Below are positions 37,267 to 45,595 of a stretch of 64,000 bases of DNA, piece by piece. Below the pieces are notes generated by a model. The model was not told the DNA's origin. It did no database searches and was given only the letters and a program-made list of their open reading frames with translations. The first letter of the stretch is position 1. Each line of letters opens with the position of its first letter. Source of the stretch: Stutzerimonas stutzeri (GTDB lineage: Bacteria > Pseudomonadota > Gammaproteobacteria > Pseudomonadales > Pseudomonadaceae). The position numbers and the translations under genes are program-made. The DNA lies in contig NZ_POUL01000005.1 of assembly GCF_002890895.1 (NCBI RefSeq), positions 124,001 to 188,000 of the forward strand. Reading direction: 5' to 3'.

Positions 37267-38351
37267 TGAAGATCGGCGTGATCGGTGGCGGCCAGCTGGG
37301 CCGCATGCTTGCCCTGGCAGGCACCCCGCTGGGCATGAACTTCGCTTTTCTCGACCCCGCTCCGGACGCTTGCGCGGCGGCCTTGGGCGAGCATCTGCGT
37401 GCGGACTATAACGATCAGGACCACCTGCGGCAGTTGGCCGACGAGGTCGATCTGGTGACCTTCGAATTCGAGAGCGTGCCGGCCGAGACTGTCGCCTTCC
37501 TGTCGCAGTTCGTGCCGGTCTATCCGAGCGCCGAGGCGCTGCGTATCGCTCGTGACCGCTGGTTCGAAAAGTCCATGTTCAAAGACCTCGGCATCCCGAC
37601 GCCGGAGTTTGCCGATATCCAGTCCCAGGCCGATCTTGACGCCGCGGCCGCCAACATCGGCCTGCCGGCCGTGCTCAAGACCCGCACCCTGGGTTATGAC
37701 GGCAAAGGCCAGAAGGTCCTTCGCAAACAGTCCGACGTTACCGACGCCTTCGCCGAACTGGGCAGCGTGCCGTGCATCCTCGAAGGCTTCGTGCCATTTA
37801 CCGGGGAAGTGTCGCTGATTGCGGTGCGCGGGCGTGACGGCGAGACCTGCTTTTACCCGCTGGTCCACAACACCCATGAAAACGGCATCCTGCGGCTGTC
37901 GGTGGCGAGCACCCATCATCCGCTGCAAGCGCTGGCCGAGGATTATGCCGGCCGCGTGCTGAACGAGCTGGATTACGTCGGCGTGCTGGCCTTCGAGTTC
38001 TTCGAGGTCGACGGTGGGCTCAAGGCCAACGAGATCGCGCCGCGCGTGCATAACTCCGGTCACTGGACCATCGAAGGCGCCGAGTGCAGCCAGTTCGAAA
38101 ACCACCTGCGCGCTGTAAGTGGCTTGCCGCTCGGCTCGACGGCAAAGGTCGGCGAGAGCGCCATGCTCAACTTCATCGGTGAAGTGCCGGACGTGGCCAA
38201 GGTGATCGCGGTCGAGGACTGCCATCTGCATCATTACGGCAAGGCGTTCAAGGTCGGACGCAAGGTCGGTCATGCCACGCTGCGATGCCCGGACCGCTCC
38301 ACGCTGGATCGGCAGATCACTGCCGTCGAGTCGCTGATCGCCCGCGACTGA
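37266..38351 (+). CDS. purK: N5-carboxyaminoimidazole ribonucleotide synthase PurK
   Basis: A 361-residue ATP-grasp enzyme that makes N5-CAIR from AIR, bicarbonate and ATP, the step before PurE. It starts [19 protein letters not shown] (pre-ATP-grasp Rossmann fold). Further landmarks are PAVLKTRTLGYDGKGQ near residue 139, the ATP-grasp segment VLAFEFFEVDGG and NEIAPRVHNSGHWTIEGA near 257. The start is taken at the TAATG overlap with purE. A longer frame to 36996 exists but would run through purE. Confidence 0.96.
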   Translation: MKIGVIGGGQLGRMLALAGTPLGMNFAFLDPAPDACAAALGEHLRADYNDQDHLRQLADEVDLVTFEFESVPAETVAFLSQFVPVYPSAEALRIARDRWFEKSMFKDLGIPTPEFADIQSQADLDAAAANIGLPAVLKTRTLGYDGKGQKVLRKQSDVTDAFAELGSVPCILEGFVPFTGEVSLIAVRGRDGETCFYPLVHNTHENGILRLSVASTHHPLQALAEDYAGRVLNELDYVGVLAFEFFEVDGGLKANEIAPRVHNSGHWTIEGAECSQFENHLRAVSGLPLGSTAKVGESAMLNFIGEVPDVAKVIAVEDCHLHHYGKAFKVGRKVGHATLRCPDRSTLDRQITAVESLIARD

Positions 38352-38400
38352 CCGTCCGGCCGTCTGGCTTGCTGCTTTACGCGGCGAACTGGCTGACTCG

Positions 38401-38443
38401 CCTCAGGTCCGAGAATACGTAACGCCTATTTTCGGACTTGAGG
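38401..38443 (+). promoter_or_regulatory. Possible ribosome-site-sequestering hairpin before GlsB-type gene
   Basis: Bases 38401-38412 pair with 38432-38443 over 12 bp (one G-U pair in RNA) around a 19-base loop. The 3' arm ends inside the ribosome site AGGAG (38441-38445) of the following gene. If transcription starts upstream, the stem would hide part of the site. If not, this is an inverted repeat that could bind a protein. Confidence 0.45.
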
Positions 38444-38452
38444 AGATTGCCC

Positions 38453-38704
38453 ATGGGCATCATCGGAACCATCATCATCGGCCTGATCGTAGGCCTCATC
38501 GCACGCTTCCTGAAGCCCGGCAACGACAGCATGGGCTGGATCATGACCATCCTGCTGGGTATTGGCGGTTCGCTGCTGGCTACGTACGGCGGCCAGGCGC
38601 TCGGTCTGTATGAGGCGGGCGAAGGTGCGGGCTTTATCGGTGCGGTAGTCGGTGCGATTATCCTGCTGGTCATCTACGGCATGGTCACCAGCCGTAAACA
38701 TTGA
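38453..38704 (+). CDS. GlsB/YeaQ/YmgE-family stress membrane protein
   Basis: An 83-residue membrane protein of the transglycosylase-associated (GlsB/YeaQ/YmgE) family. It shows the usual opening MGIIGTIIIGLIVGLIARFL, followed by KPGNDSMGWIMTILLGIGGS and a final helix GFIGAVVGAIILLVIYGMV, i.e. three hydrophobic segments. Members are induced by envelope, acid or general stress; the molecular role is not established. AGGAG lies seven bases before the ATG and overlaps a hairpin. Confidence 0.92.
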   Translation: MGIIGTIIIGLIVGLIARFLKPGNDSMGWIMTILLGIGGSLLATYGGQALGLYEAGEGAGFIGAVVGAIILLVIYGMVTSRKH

Positions 38705-38753
38705 TTCGTCGGGGCCGTGCCCGGCGGCCCCATTCCCACAGCTTTCGGTTGTC

Positions 38754-39284
38754 ATGCGCCCTTTAATTCTGCTCGTCCTTCTGTGCTGCGTTTCCGTCAC
38801 CCATGCCGCCCCGGCGGAACTCGACTGGCTTGAGCTGATGCCGGCTGAGGATCGTCAGGCGCTGGAAGAGATGCCGGAAATCGAGCATGACTCGCCAGAA
38901 AACGATGGATTCAGCGATCAAGGCGCTCTCAAGCAGGGTGCTGGTCTGCCCGCGGTGATGTACTCCGCCAAGACCGTGCCGGCGCTCAACGGCAAGCTGA
39001 TTCGCCTGGGTGGCTATCCGGTCCCGCTGGAAACCGATAGCCAGGGCCGCAGTACCGAGTTCTTTCTGGTGCCTTATCCGGGCGCCTGCATCCATGTCCC
39101 ACCGCCACCGCCCAATCAGATCGTGATGGTCCGCTATCCTGCCGGGATCATGCTGGACGATATCTATGCTCCGCTTTGGGTAGATGGCACGTTGCAGATC
39201 GAACCGGTCAGCAATGACCTGGCGGACGCGGCCTACGCGATCTCGGCCGCTGAGGTAAAGCTGGTAGACGAAAGCGATCTTTAG
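38754..39284 (+). CDS. DUF3299-type exported protein
   Basis: A 176-residue exported protein. MRPLILLVLLCCVSVTHA is a Sec signal peptide cut before APAELDW. The mature part contains GKLIRLGGYPVPLE and EFFLVPYPGACIHVPPPPPN, which matches my memory of DUF3299 proteins. They sit in the periplasm and are often near ABC-type exporters of unknown use; here no such partner exists. The start at 38754 follows the GlsB-type gene by 49 bases. A four-base gap separates it from the frameshifted gene downstream. Confidence 0.75.
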   Translation: MRPLILLVLLCCVSVTHAAPAELDWLELMPAEDRQALEEMPEIEHDSPENDGFSDQGALKQGAGLPAVMYSAKTVPALNGKLIRLGGYPVPLETDSQGRSTEFFLVPYPGACIHVPPPPPNQIVMVRYPAGIMLDDIYAPLWVDGTLQIEPVSNDLADAAYAISAAEVKLVDESDL

Positions 39285-39287
39285 CCG

Positions 39288-39964
39288 ATGAAGCGACCGT
39301 TGTCTCCTTCACAGCACAAGGCTTTCGCAGAGCTGGCGAAGCAGATCGAGGGCATCGATGAGGCGGTATACCAGGCTTTCGATAGGGATCCGCTGGAACC
39401 GATCATCGGTCTAGGGCCGGCCGACGCCCCCCTTGCGTTCTTTGGGCGTGATCCGGGGCGTGAGGAAGTGCGCTACGGTGAGCCCTTCATCGGTGGCGGT
39501 GGGCAGCTGGTGCGGCGCGGGCTTTATCGGCATCTCCACGGCGCAGACATGCCGGATTTCGAGGCCAGCCGCTGCGTGGGTGAAGGGTTTTCTGGATCAA
39601 CACGGTGCCCTACAAACCGCTCGGTAACCGCGCCTGGTCGATGGCCGTAAAGCGTCGGTTTCATCCATTGATGCGCCAGTTGCTGGTCAACAACTGGCAG
39701 GGCCGCGACATCATCACGCTGGGACGTGAAGCGTTTCTCTGGTTTGGTCTGGATCAGCCACGCGAAGTGCGCCAGGAGCTTGAGGCATTCTGGCAACGAG
39801 ACGACCTTTTCACCGGGCATTTCGATCTCGAACTGACGACGGGGACGGGCAGTGGGCGCGCTTTTCGCCTGCATCCGCTGCCACACCCATCACCGCGCAA
39901 CCTGACCTGGTTCAAGCGGTTTCCTGAGCTGTTGCAATTACGTCTGCAGCAGTTGCTCGGCTGA
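39288..39964 (+). pseudogene. Uracil-DNA-glycosylase-like gene broken by one-base frameshift
   Basis: Two frames together make one protein of about 225 residues. The first, from ATG 39288, has FFGRDPGREEVRYGEPFIG, a Gly-Asp-Pro-Gly loop like that of uracil-DNA glycosylase family members. It goes out of frame at a run of four T at 39588-39591 and stops at 39650. In the -1 frame the sequence continues as FWINTVPYKPLGNRAWS and ends near HPLPHPSPRN, the usual His-Pro-Ser-Pro catalytic loop. One extra T would restore a single reading frame. The cause may be real decay or a sequencing error; the run is not a canonical slippery site. Confidence 0.72.
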
Positions 39965-39969
39965 CACCC

Positions 39970-41049
39970 TCAGCCCTCGGTGCTGTGGCGTTGTACGAAG
40001 CGGCGATCGAGATGATCTTTCAGGCGGCCGAGCACTCGGCCTTCGGCCGCGACCCCACCCCAACTCAGCAGTGCCCCATGCTGGCCATCAGAGAGCAGTG
40101 CGAGACTTTGCGACTGGGGGTGATAGTGGCGCAGTGGTTGGCCAATCGAGGCTCTTGTGAGATTGGTAGCCAGCACACTCGCCTGGCGCACTGCATGGAC
40201 GCCGTTGTGAACGGCGCCCGGCAGGCTGGCGCAATCGCCGCTGGCGAACACGTGGGGATGCGAGCGACTCTGCAGCGATGCGGATATCTCGATGAAGCCA
40301 CGCCGGTCCACGCGCAGGCCCGATTCGCGCAGCCAGCCGAGCGGGCTGGGACCTGTGGCGACGATCAGGCGTCGTCCGCGCCAGCGCACCTGACCCTCGC
40401 CGACGAGGGTGCTGCCATGTACGGTCTGGATCGGGGTGTGCTCATGGACCTGCACCTTGGCTTCCTGCAGGTGCCGCAGGGCCAGCCGCCTGAGGCGCGG
40501 CGAGTGGCCGGCAAGCAGGTCGTCTGCGCAGAACAGATCGATCGCCGGCACCCGCCCGGCCATGGCCAAGGCCAGTTCCACACCCGCTGCACCGCCCCCG
40601 ACTATGCCCACAGGCTCGGGAATCTCCTGCCACTGTTGCCAGCGGCGAATGAAGTCGGCGAACGGCTTGACCGAGAGCAACTCCATGCCGTCATCGGTCT
40701 GTTCCGGCAGCCAGGGCAGAGAGCCCAGATTCAATGACAGCCAAGTACTGCGCAGCGTCTCGCCGGTAGCCAGGAGCAGCTCTGGTGTTTCGGGAAGCAG
40801 GGCCACCAAAGTGCCCTGGATGAATTCAACCTCGGCTGCGGCGCACAGTTTGGGCAGCGCAACGCGGCAGTCGCGCGTCTGGTAATGCTCGGCGATCAGG
40901 CCGGGCATCATTCCGGAATACCAGGCGTGCGGCTCGGCCGAGACCAGCCCGATCCGGCCCGCCGGGCGGTCACGGCTGGCCCATTGGCGCAGGACCCCAA
41001 GGTGGCTGTGTCCGCCGCCGGCCAGTAGGACATCGAAGTCGGCGTTCAT
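39970..41049 (-). CDS. FAD-dependent pyridine nucleotide oxidoreductase (SelD-N-terminal-like)
   Basis: A 359-residue NAD(P)/FAD-binding protein. FAD motif LLAGGGHSHLGVL is near residue 9, a second nucleotide motif PVGIVGGGAAGVELALAMAG near 147, and HPHVFASGDCASLPGA near 263 is the FAD-ribityl signature. The GGGHSHLGVL opening matches proteins related to the N-terminal domain that is fused to selenophosphate synthetase (SelD) in some bacteria, so it may be linked to selenium or to membrane electron transfer. A 25-residue frame upstream overlaps its start by four bases. Confidence 0.82.
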   Translation of the reverse strand: MNADFDVLLAGGGHSHLGVLRQWASRDRPAGRIGLVSAEPHAWYSGMMPGLIAEHYQTRDCRVALPKLCAAAEVEFIQGTLVALLPETPELLLATGETLRSTWLSLNLGSLPWLPEQTDDGMELLSVKPFADFIRRWQQWQEIPEPVGIVGGGAAGVELALAMAGRVPAIDLFCADDLLAGHSPRLRRLALRHLQEAKVQVHEHTPIQTVHGSTLVGEGQVRWRGRRLIVATGPSPLGWLRESGLRVDRRGFIEISASLQSRSHPHVFASGDCASLPGAVHNGVHAVRQASVLATNLTRASIGQPLRHYHPQSQSLALLSDGQHGALLSWGGVAAEGRVLGRLKDHLDRRFVQRHSTEG

Positions 41050-41123
41050 AGCGGTTCAGCACAAGGCGGACGCAGACGTGGCGCGAACTGGCCGGGACCC
41101 GTCTTCGGCAGCGTGGCTTCCAT
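41046..41123 (-). CDS. Candidate 25-residue leader peptide coupled to oxidoreductase
   Basis: A short frame beginning MEATLPKTGPGQFAPRLRPP, with AGGA eight bases before its ATG, ends in a TGA that overlaps the ATG of the oxidoreductase in an ATGA junction. This arrangement would couple their translation. No homology is recognised, so the peptide itself may have no function. Confidence 0.35.
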   Translation of the reverse strand: MEATLPKTGPGQFAPRLRPPCAEPL

Positions 41124-41270
41124 GGCAAAAGTCCTCCAGAGCATTGCGACTGGCCGGCAGGCTTTGCATCAGCCCCAGTCATCGACCGGCTGGGGATGGT
41201 GCTCGCTTGCAGTATAGATTCAATGCGTCCGGTTGCCCGGATCCTGGCTGACGGCAGGCGGCCGGACCGC

Positions 41271-42167
41271 TCAGACCGTTTCGACGCTGATCGAGACGCT
41301 CAGGGTATGGCGTGCGTTGGCCTCGAGCTGGACTGCATCGCCCATGACGTTTGCCGTTTCGATGCACAGCATGCGTTGCCAGGCGTCGTCGGCGAACTGG
41401 GATAGCCGTTGCGCCTTGGCGATCCAGGGGTTCCACAGAACGGCAGAGCGTGAGCCATGCGTCTCGAGCATGATCCGTCGCTTTAGGCCCGGGTCGAGCA
41501 GGCTCAGCCTCGAAGGAAGATCCAGATAGATGCGGTCGGTCTCACCGGCGAATGCCAGGTCGCCCTGTTGCTGTCGCTGCTGCCAGTCTTCCAGAGTTTC
41601 GATATAGGGGCATCCGTCCAGGCCCTCGACCGTCACCTGATGGATGTCACTGATGGTGAAGTAGCTGTGCAAGGCCTGTGACAGTGCAACTGCCGTATCG
41701 CTGCGGTTGTGGCTGGTCAGCGACAGGTGCAGGCCCTTGCTGTCCAGGCAGACCTGCAGGCTCAGCTCGACAGCATGCGACCAGCCGGGCAAATCAGGGT
41801 TGGCGTTGCAGGTAAACAGCAGCGTGACGCTGTCGGCGTTGCTGTCGCTGCGTGCCAGTACCCAGTCGATATTGCGCACCAGCCCATGTGCCGGTGCCGG
41901 CTGGCTGCCCTGGTAGCTGTCCTGAATCGGCCGTGGGTTGCGCGCCAGATCACCAAACCAGGGCCAGCAGACCGGTACGCCGCCCCGCACTGACTGACCG
42001 GATTGAAACGCGGCTTGCTCGCTGAGCCAGATGACTGGTGGTGCATCGCCCTGTCGATAACTGAGTAGCTGGGCACCTTGCTCGGCGACGACCGCTTCTG
42101 CGTCGCCGTATCGAATCCGCCAGCAGGCGAGTTGGTCCTTTTCGATGCGCTGAATGTCGACGGGCAT
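41271..42167 (-). CDS. D-hexose-6-phosphate mutarotase
   Basis: A 298-residue aldose-1-epimerase-like protein that interconverts alpha and beta forms of glucose-6-phosphate. The family landmarks are RGGVPVCWPWFGD near residue 62, PAHGLVRNIDWVL with the first catalytic His near 94, LSQALHSYFTISDI with the second near 165, and the late glutamate in MLCIETANV. The start MPVDIQRIEKDQLACWRIRY (42167) is preferred to the frame reaching 42290 because conserved sequence begins there. It lies downstream of the ABC transporter permease on the same strand, 144 bases away. Confidence 0.87.
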   Translation of the reverse strand: MPVDIQRIEKDQLACWRIRYGDAEAVVAEQGAQLLSYRQGDAPPVIWLSEQAAFQSGQSVRGGVPVCWPWFGDLARNPRPIQDSYQGSQPAPAHGLVRNIDWVLARSDSNADSVTLLFTCNANPDLPGWSHAVELSLQVCLDSKGLHLSLTSHNRSDTAVALSQALHSYFTISDIHQVTVEGLDGCPYIETLEDWQQRQQQGDLAFAGETDRIYLDLPSRLSLLDPGLKRRIMLETHGSRSAVLWNPWIAKAQRLSQFADDAWQRMLCIETANVMGDAVQLEANARHTLSVSISVETV

Positions 42168-42311
42168 GGGCAGTCTCGTTGGCAAATGGGGAGAGTTGAG
42201 ACCCTGCCGGCGGCCAGGGATTCCGCAGGCTGGCAGGCGTGACGACTGGAGGGCAATGCTGCCGAACGGCCCGCGGCGCAAAGCGACCACGGGCCCATCA
42301 GCCCTGTGCCT

Positions 42312-43001
42312 TCAGCGCCCTTGGCAGGCGTCGACGCGCAACCAGCGCTCCAGCAGCTTGAAGCCCTGCATCAGCACAAAGGCGATGATCAGGTAGATCA
42401 GGCCGGCAGTGAGGAACATTTCCTCGTGCATGTAGGTGCGCGCGGCGATCTTGCGCGCCATGCCGGTCAGTTCCAGCAAGGTGATGGTGCTCGCCAGGGC
42501 GCTGGCCTTGAGCATCAGGATCACTTCGTTGCTATAGGCGGGCAAACCGATGCGGGTGGCACGCGGCAGGATGACATGGCGCAGGGCCTGATAGCGGGAC
42601 ATGCCCAGCGCGCGGGCCGCCTCGACTTCACCGGCCGGCACGTTCTGAATCGCGCCGCGCAGGATTTCCGCGATGTAGGCGGCGGTGTGCAGCGTCATCG
42701 TAATGATTGCGCACCAGTAAGGGTCGCGCAAAAACGGCCACATCCAGCTTTCGCGAACGGCCTCGAACTGGGCCATGCCGTAGTAGACAAGGAACAGCTG
42801 CACCAGCAGCGGCGTGCCACGGAAGAAGAAAATGTAGCCGTAAGGCAGGGCACGCACTGCAAGCAGGCGCGAGGACCGGGCGATGCCCAGCGGCAGCGCA
42901 AGAATCAATCCGGCCACTACCGAAACACCGACCAGCTGCAGTGTCAGCCAGGCGCCTTCGAGAAAGTCCGGCAGCCACTTGATGAACAATTCCCAGCTCA
43001 T
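42312..43001 (-). CDS. Polar amino-acid ABC transporter permease (HisM type)
   Basis: A 229-residue permease with five predicted helices. The EAA loop that contacts the ATPase is visible as AEVEAARALGMSRYQALRHVILPRA-like sequence around residues 142-165. Its position last in the operon and similarity to HisM/ArtM fit a polar (basic) amino-acid importer. Its start overlaps the stop of the other permease by four bases, indicating coupling. Confidence 0.9.
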   Translation of the reverse strand: MSWELFIKWLPDFLEGAWLTLQLVGVSVVAGLILALPLGIARSSRLLAVRALPYGYIFFFRGTPLLVQLFLVYYGMAQFEAVRESWMWPFLRDPYWCAIITMTLHTAAYIAEILRGAIQNVPAGEVEAARALGMSRYQALRHVILPRATRIGLPAYSNEVILMLKASALASTITLLELTGMARKIAARTYMHEEMFLTAGLIYLIIAFVLMQGFKLLERWLRVDACQGR

Positions 43002-43693
43002 GCGGCGCTCCTGGAAAAGCCGCGACCGGCACGTCGTTCAAGAAAATACATGCCCGTCATGGCGATCACGGTTAGGCCCAGGTAAATCAGGGCAGCGACG
43101 ACGAAGAAGGTGAAGGGCTCTTTGCTGGCGGTGACGGCAATCTGCGAGCTGCGCATGATTTCTTCCAGGCCGATGACCGAAACCAGCGCGGTATCCTTCA
43201 TCAGGATCATGAACAGGTTGCCCAGGCCGGGAAGGGCCAAGCGCCACATCTGTGGCAGGATCAGTCGCAGGAAAATCCGCCGTTTGCCCAGACCCAGTGC
43301 CAGACCGGCTTCGCGATGGCCTTTGGGAATGGCCAGCAGCGCGCCCCGGAACACTTCGGTGGCATAGGCGCCGAAACACAGGCCGAGAGCGATGGTACCG
43401 GCCGCGAAGGGGCTCAAAGCCAGATTCTCGATGCCGAAGATCTCGCCGATGCCGCGCACCAGGCCGATGGTGCCGAAATAGATCAGCAGTACCCAGAGCA
43501 GCTCGGGTACGCCGCGAACGATGGTCGAATAGGTGCCGCCCACCCAGCGCAGGGTGGCGTATGGCGATGTCTTGGCAAGTGCACCGAGCAAGCCCAGCAC
43601 CAGGCCCAGGGCCAGGGATGCAAGAGCCAGCTGAATGGTCATCCAGGTACCGGCGATCAGCGCCGGACCGAATCCATGAAGGTCGGGAATCAT
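42998..43693 (-). CDS. Polar amino-acid ABC transporter permease (HisQ type)
   Basis: A 231-residue permease of the HisQ/ArtQ type; YSTIVRGVPELLWVLLIYFG near residue 55 and the EAA loop (HREAGLALGLGKRRIFLRLI) near 128 are typical. It pairs with the HisM-type permease to form the membrane channel for a polar amino acid. It overlaps the next gene by four bases. Between it and the binding-protein gene lies a hairpin at 43708-43743. Confidence 0.9.
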   Translation of the reverse strand: MIPDLHGFGPALIAGTWMTIQLALASLALGLVLGLLGALAKTSPYATLRWVGGTYSTIVRGVPELLWVLLIYFGTIGLVRGIGEIFGIENLALSPFAAGTIALGLCFGAYATEVFRGALLAIPKGHREAGLALGLGKRRIFLRLILPQMWRLALPGLGNLFMILMKDTALVSVIGLEEIMRSSQIAVTASKEPFTFFVVAALIYLGLTVIAMTGMYFLERRAGRGFSRSAA

Positions 43694-43707
43694 ATGGGCT
43701 CAAACAC

Positions 43708-43743
43708 CAAAGCCCGACCTACCCATACGGCGGCCGGGCTTTG
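43708..43743 (-). terminator. Intra-operon hairpin between binding-protein and permease genes
   Basis: A 9-bp stem (43708-43716 with 43735-43743) with an 18-base loop sits between the binding-protein stop and the permease start. There is no T tract, so partial termination or mRNA stabilisation is more likely than a full stop. It would give more binding protein than permease, as is usual in such operons. Confidence 0.5.
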
Positions 43744-43754
43744 ATTCAGACGGA

Positions 43755-44510
43755 TCAGTAGATGTTGAAAGGGAAGTACTTGGCGTTGATCTTCTCGTAA
43801 GTACCGTCGGCTCGGATTTCAGCCAGCGCCTTGTTCAGCTTCTCGCGCAGCTCATCGTTGCCCTTGCGCACGGCGATGGCGATCTTGTCATTGTCGAACA
43901 CCGGCTCACCCTTGAACTCGAAGTCCTTGCCAGCATCGCTCTTGAGCCATTCCCACTGCACGAACGAGTCGGCGAGGATGCCGTCGACGCGGCCGGAGGC
44001 CAGATCGAGGTAAGCGTTTTCCTGGGTGTCGTAGAGCTTGATGTCGACCACGTCGTCCATGTTGTCTTCGAGCCAGGTGCCGGCGATGGTAGCCCGCTGG
44101 GCACCGATGGTCTTGCCGTCCAGGTAGCTCTCGTCAGTCTTGAAGTCGACCGACTTGGGCGCTACGAACTGCAGCTTGTTGGTGTAGTAGTGGTCCGTGA
44201 AGTCGACCGCTTGCTTGCGTTCCTCGGTGACCGACATCGAGGCGGCGAGGAAGTCGAACTTGCCGGCGTTCAGCGCGGGGATGATGCCGTCCCAATCTGA
44301 GGTCACCACTTCGCACTCCACTTCCATCTTCGCGCACAGGGCGTGGGCGATGTCGAGGTCGAAGCCGACCACTTGGCCGCTGGCATCGATCAGGTTGAAG
44401 GGAGGGTAGGCGCCCTCGGTACCGATGCGCAGCTTGTCAGCGGCGAAGGCGTTGGCGCCGAGCATCAGGGTGGCGGCGGCAGTCAGCAGAATCTTCTTAT
44501 AGCTTTTCAT
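43755..44510 (-). CDS. Polar amino-acid ABC transporter binding protein (HisJ/ArgT-like)
   Basis: A 251-residue periplasmic binding protein with signal peptide MKSYKKILLTAAATLMLGANAFA. The mature part has LRIGTEGAYPPFNLIDASG, GFDLDIAHALCAKM, and DWDGIIPALNAGKFDFLAAS, the hallmarks of the lysine/arginine/ornithine/histidine binding group. The two Cys in ALCAKMEVECE could form the disulfide known in HisJ. It binds the substrate and delivers it to the two permeases that follow. Confidence 0.9.
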   Translation of the reverse strand: MKSYKKILLTAAATLMLGANAFAADKLRIGTEGAYPPFNLIDASGQVVGFDLDIAHALCAKMEVECEVVTSDWDGIIPALNAGKFDFLAASMSVTEERKQAVDFTDHYYTNKLQFVAPKSVDFKTDESYLDGKTIGAQRATIAGTWLEDNMDDVVDIKLYDTQENAYLDLASGRVDGILADSFVQWEWLKSDAGKDFEFKGEPVFDNDKIAIAVRKGNDELREKLNKALAEIRADGTYEKINAKYFPFNIY

Positions 44511-44526
44511 GCGATGTGTTGCTCCA

Positions 44527-45300
44527 TTAGCGATGGCTGGACATGAACTGTTTACAGCGTGCCGATTGGGGATTGTCGAACACCTGCTCCGGCGTTCCTT
44601 GCTCTTCGACCAGGCCCTGGTGGAGGAAGACGACCTCACTGGAAACCTGCTTGGCGAAGTTCATTTCATGGGTGACCAGCAGCATGGTACGACCCTCATC
44701 GGCCAGCGACCGGATCACAGTAAGCACTTCTTGTACCATTTCCGGGTCGAGTGCCGAAGTGGGCTCGTCGAACAGGATCACCTGTGGCTGCATCGCCAGG
44801 GTCCGGGCAATCGCCGCTCGTTGCTGCTGACCACCGGAGAGCTGGTTCGGGTAGACGTGACGCTTGTCGGCGATGCCCACCTTGGCCAGCAGTGCCTCGG
44901 CCGTTTCGGTGGCTTCGGCCTTGCTCTGGCCCAGCACGCGACGTGGCGCCTCGATGATGTTGTCGAGCACGCTCATGTGCGGCCAGAGATTGAAGTTCTG
45001 GAATACGAAGCCGAGCTTGCTGCGCATCTGGTTGATCTGCTTGGCATCGGCAGCGACCAGATCGCCGTCTTTGGCGCGTTTTAGGCGCAACGCTTCGCCA
45101 GCGACGATGATCTCGCCCTCATTGGGATTTTCCAGCAGATTGATGCAGCGCAGAAAGGTCGATTTTCCTGAGCCGGACGAGCCGAGGATCGAGATGACAT
45201 CGCCGTCGCGGGCGGTCAGCGAGATGCCCTTGAGAACTTCCAGATCGCCGTAGCGCTTGTGCAGATTGCGGATTTCCAGTGCGGGTATGGCCTCGGCCAT
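44527..45300 (-). CDS. Polar amino-acid ABC transporter ATPase (HisP type)
   Basis: A 257-residue ABC ATPase. Walker A is GSSGSGKST near residue 41, the signature [15 protein letters not shown] near 159, Walker [16 protein letters not shown] near 179, and the switch His in [10 protein letters not shown]. It powers uptake of the amino acid. It is the first gene of the operon, 16 bases before the binding-protein start. Confidence 0.93.
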   Translation of the reverse strand: MAEAIPALEIRNLHKRYGDLEVLKGISLTARDGDVISILGSSGSGKSTFLRCINLLENPNEGEIIVAGEALRLKRAKDGDLVAADAKQINQMRSKLGFVFQNFNLWPHMSVLDNIIEAPRRVLGQSKAEATETAEALLAKVGIADKRHVYPNQLSGGQQQRAAIARTLAMQPQVILFDEPTSALDPEMVQEVLTVIRSLADEGRTMLLVTHEMNFAKQVSSEVVFLHQGLVEEQGTPEQVFDNPQSARCKQFMSSHR

Positions 45301-45595
45301 AGAGCTTCCTCTTCTCGAAACAGGTCATCGCCTGGTCCGTTTCTATGTAAATTGCGCTCCGGCCAACTGCTCGCCGTCCTGGCGAGGCGCAAACCTAGCA
45401 TGGGAGGGGGCATGCGCCAAGCGCGGCGCGGCCCCGAGTGCTGTGACCGGCCAGTCACTTCGCTTGCCGCGGCCAATGTGCCTTTACCTGTATAGATGAA
45501 GTTGACCTCGCTTGCCCGATACAGCCTCAGACCCGGATAACAACCGCCGGCCGAACCCTGGTAACGGGGCCGGCCGGGTGTCGATGCGAGCGCGG

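Noticed and set aside
39585-39593. Programmed -1 frameshift in the glycosylase-like gene
   Set aside because: The GGG TTT TCT context in the reading frame does not form an X XXY YYZ slippery heptamer, and no strong downstream stem was noticed; mutation or sequencing error is simpler.
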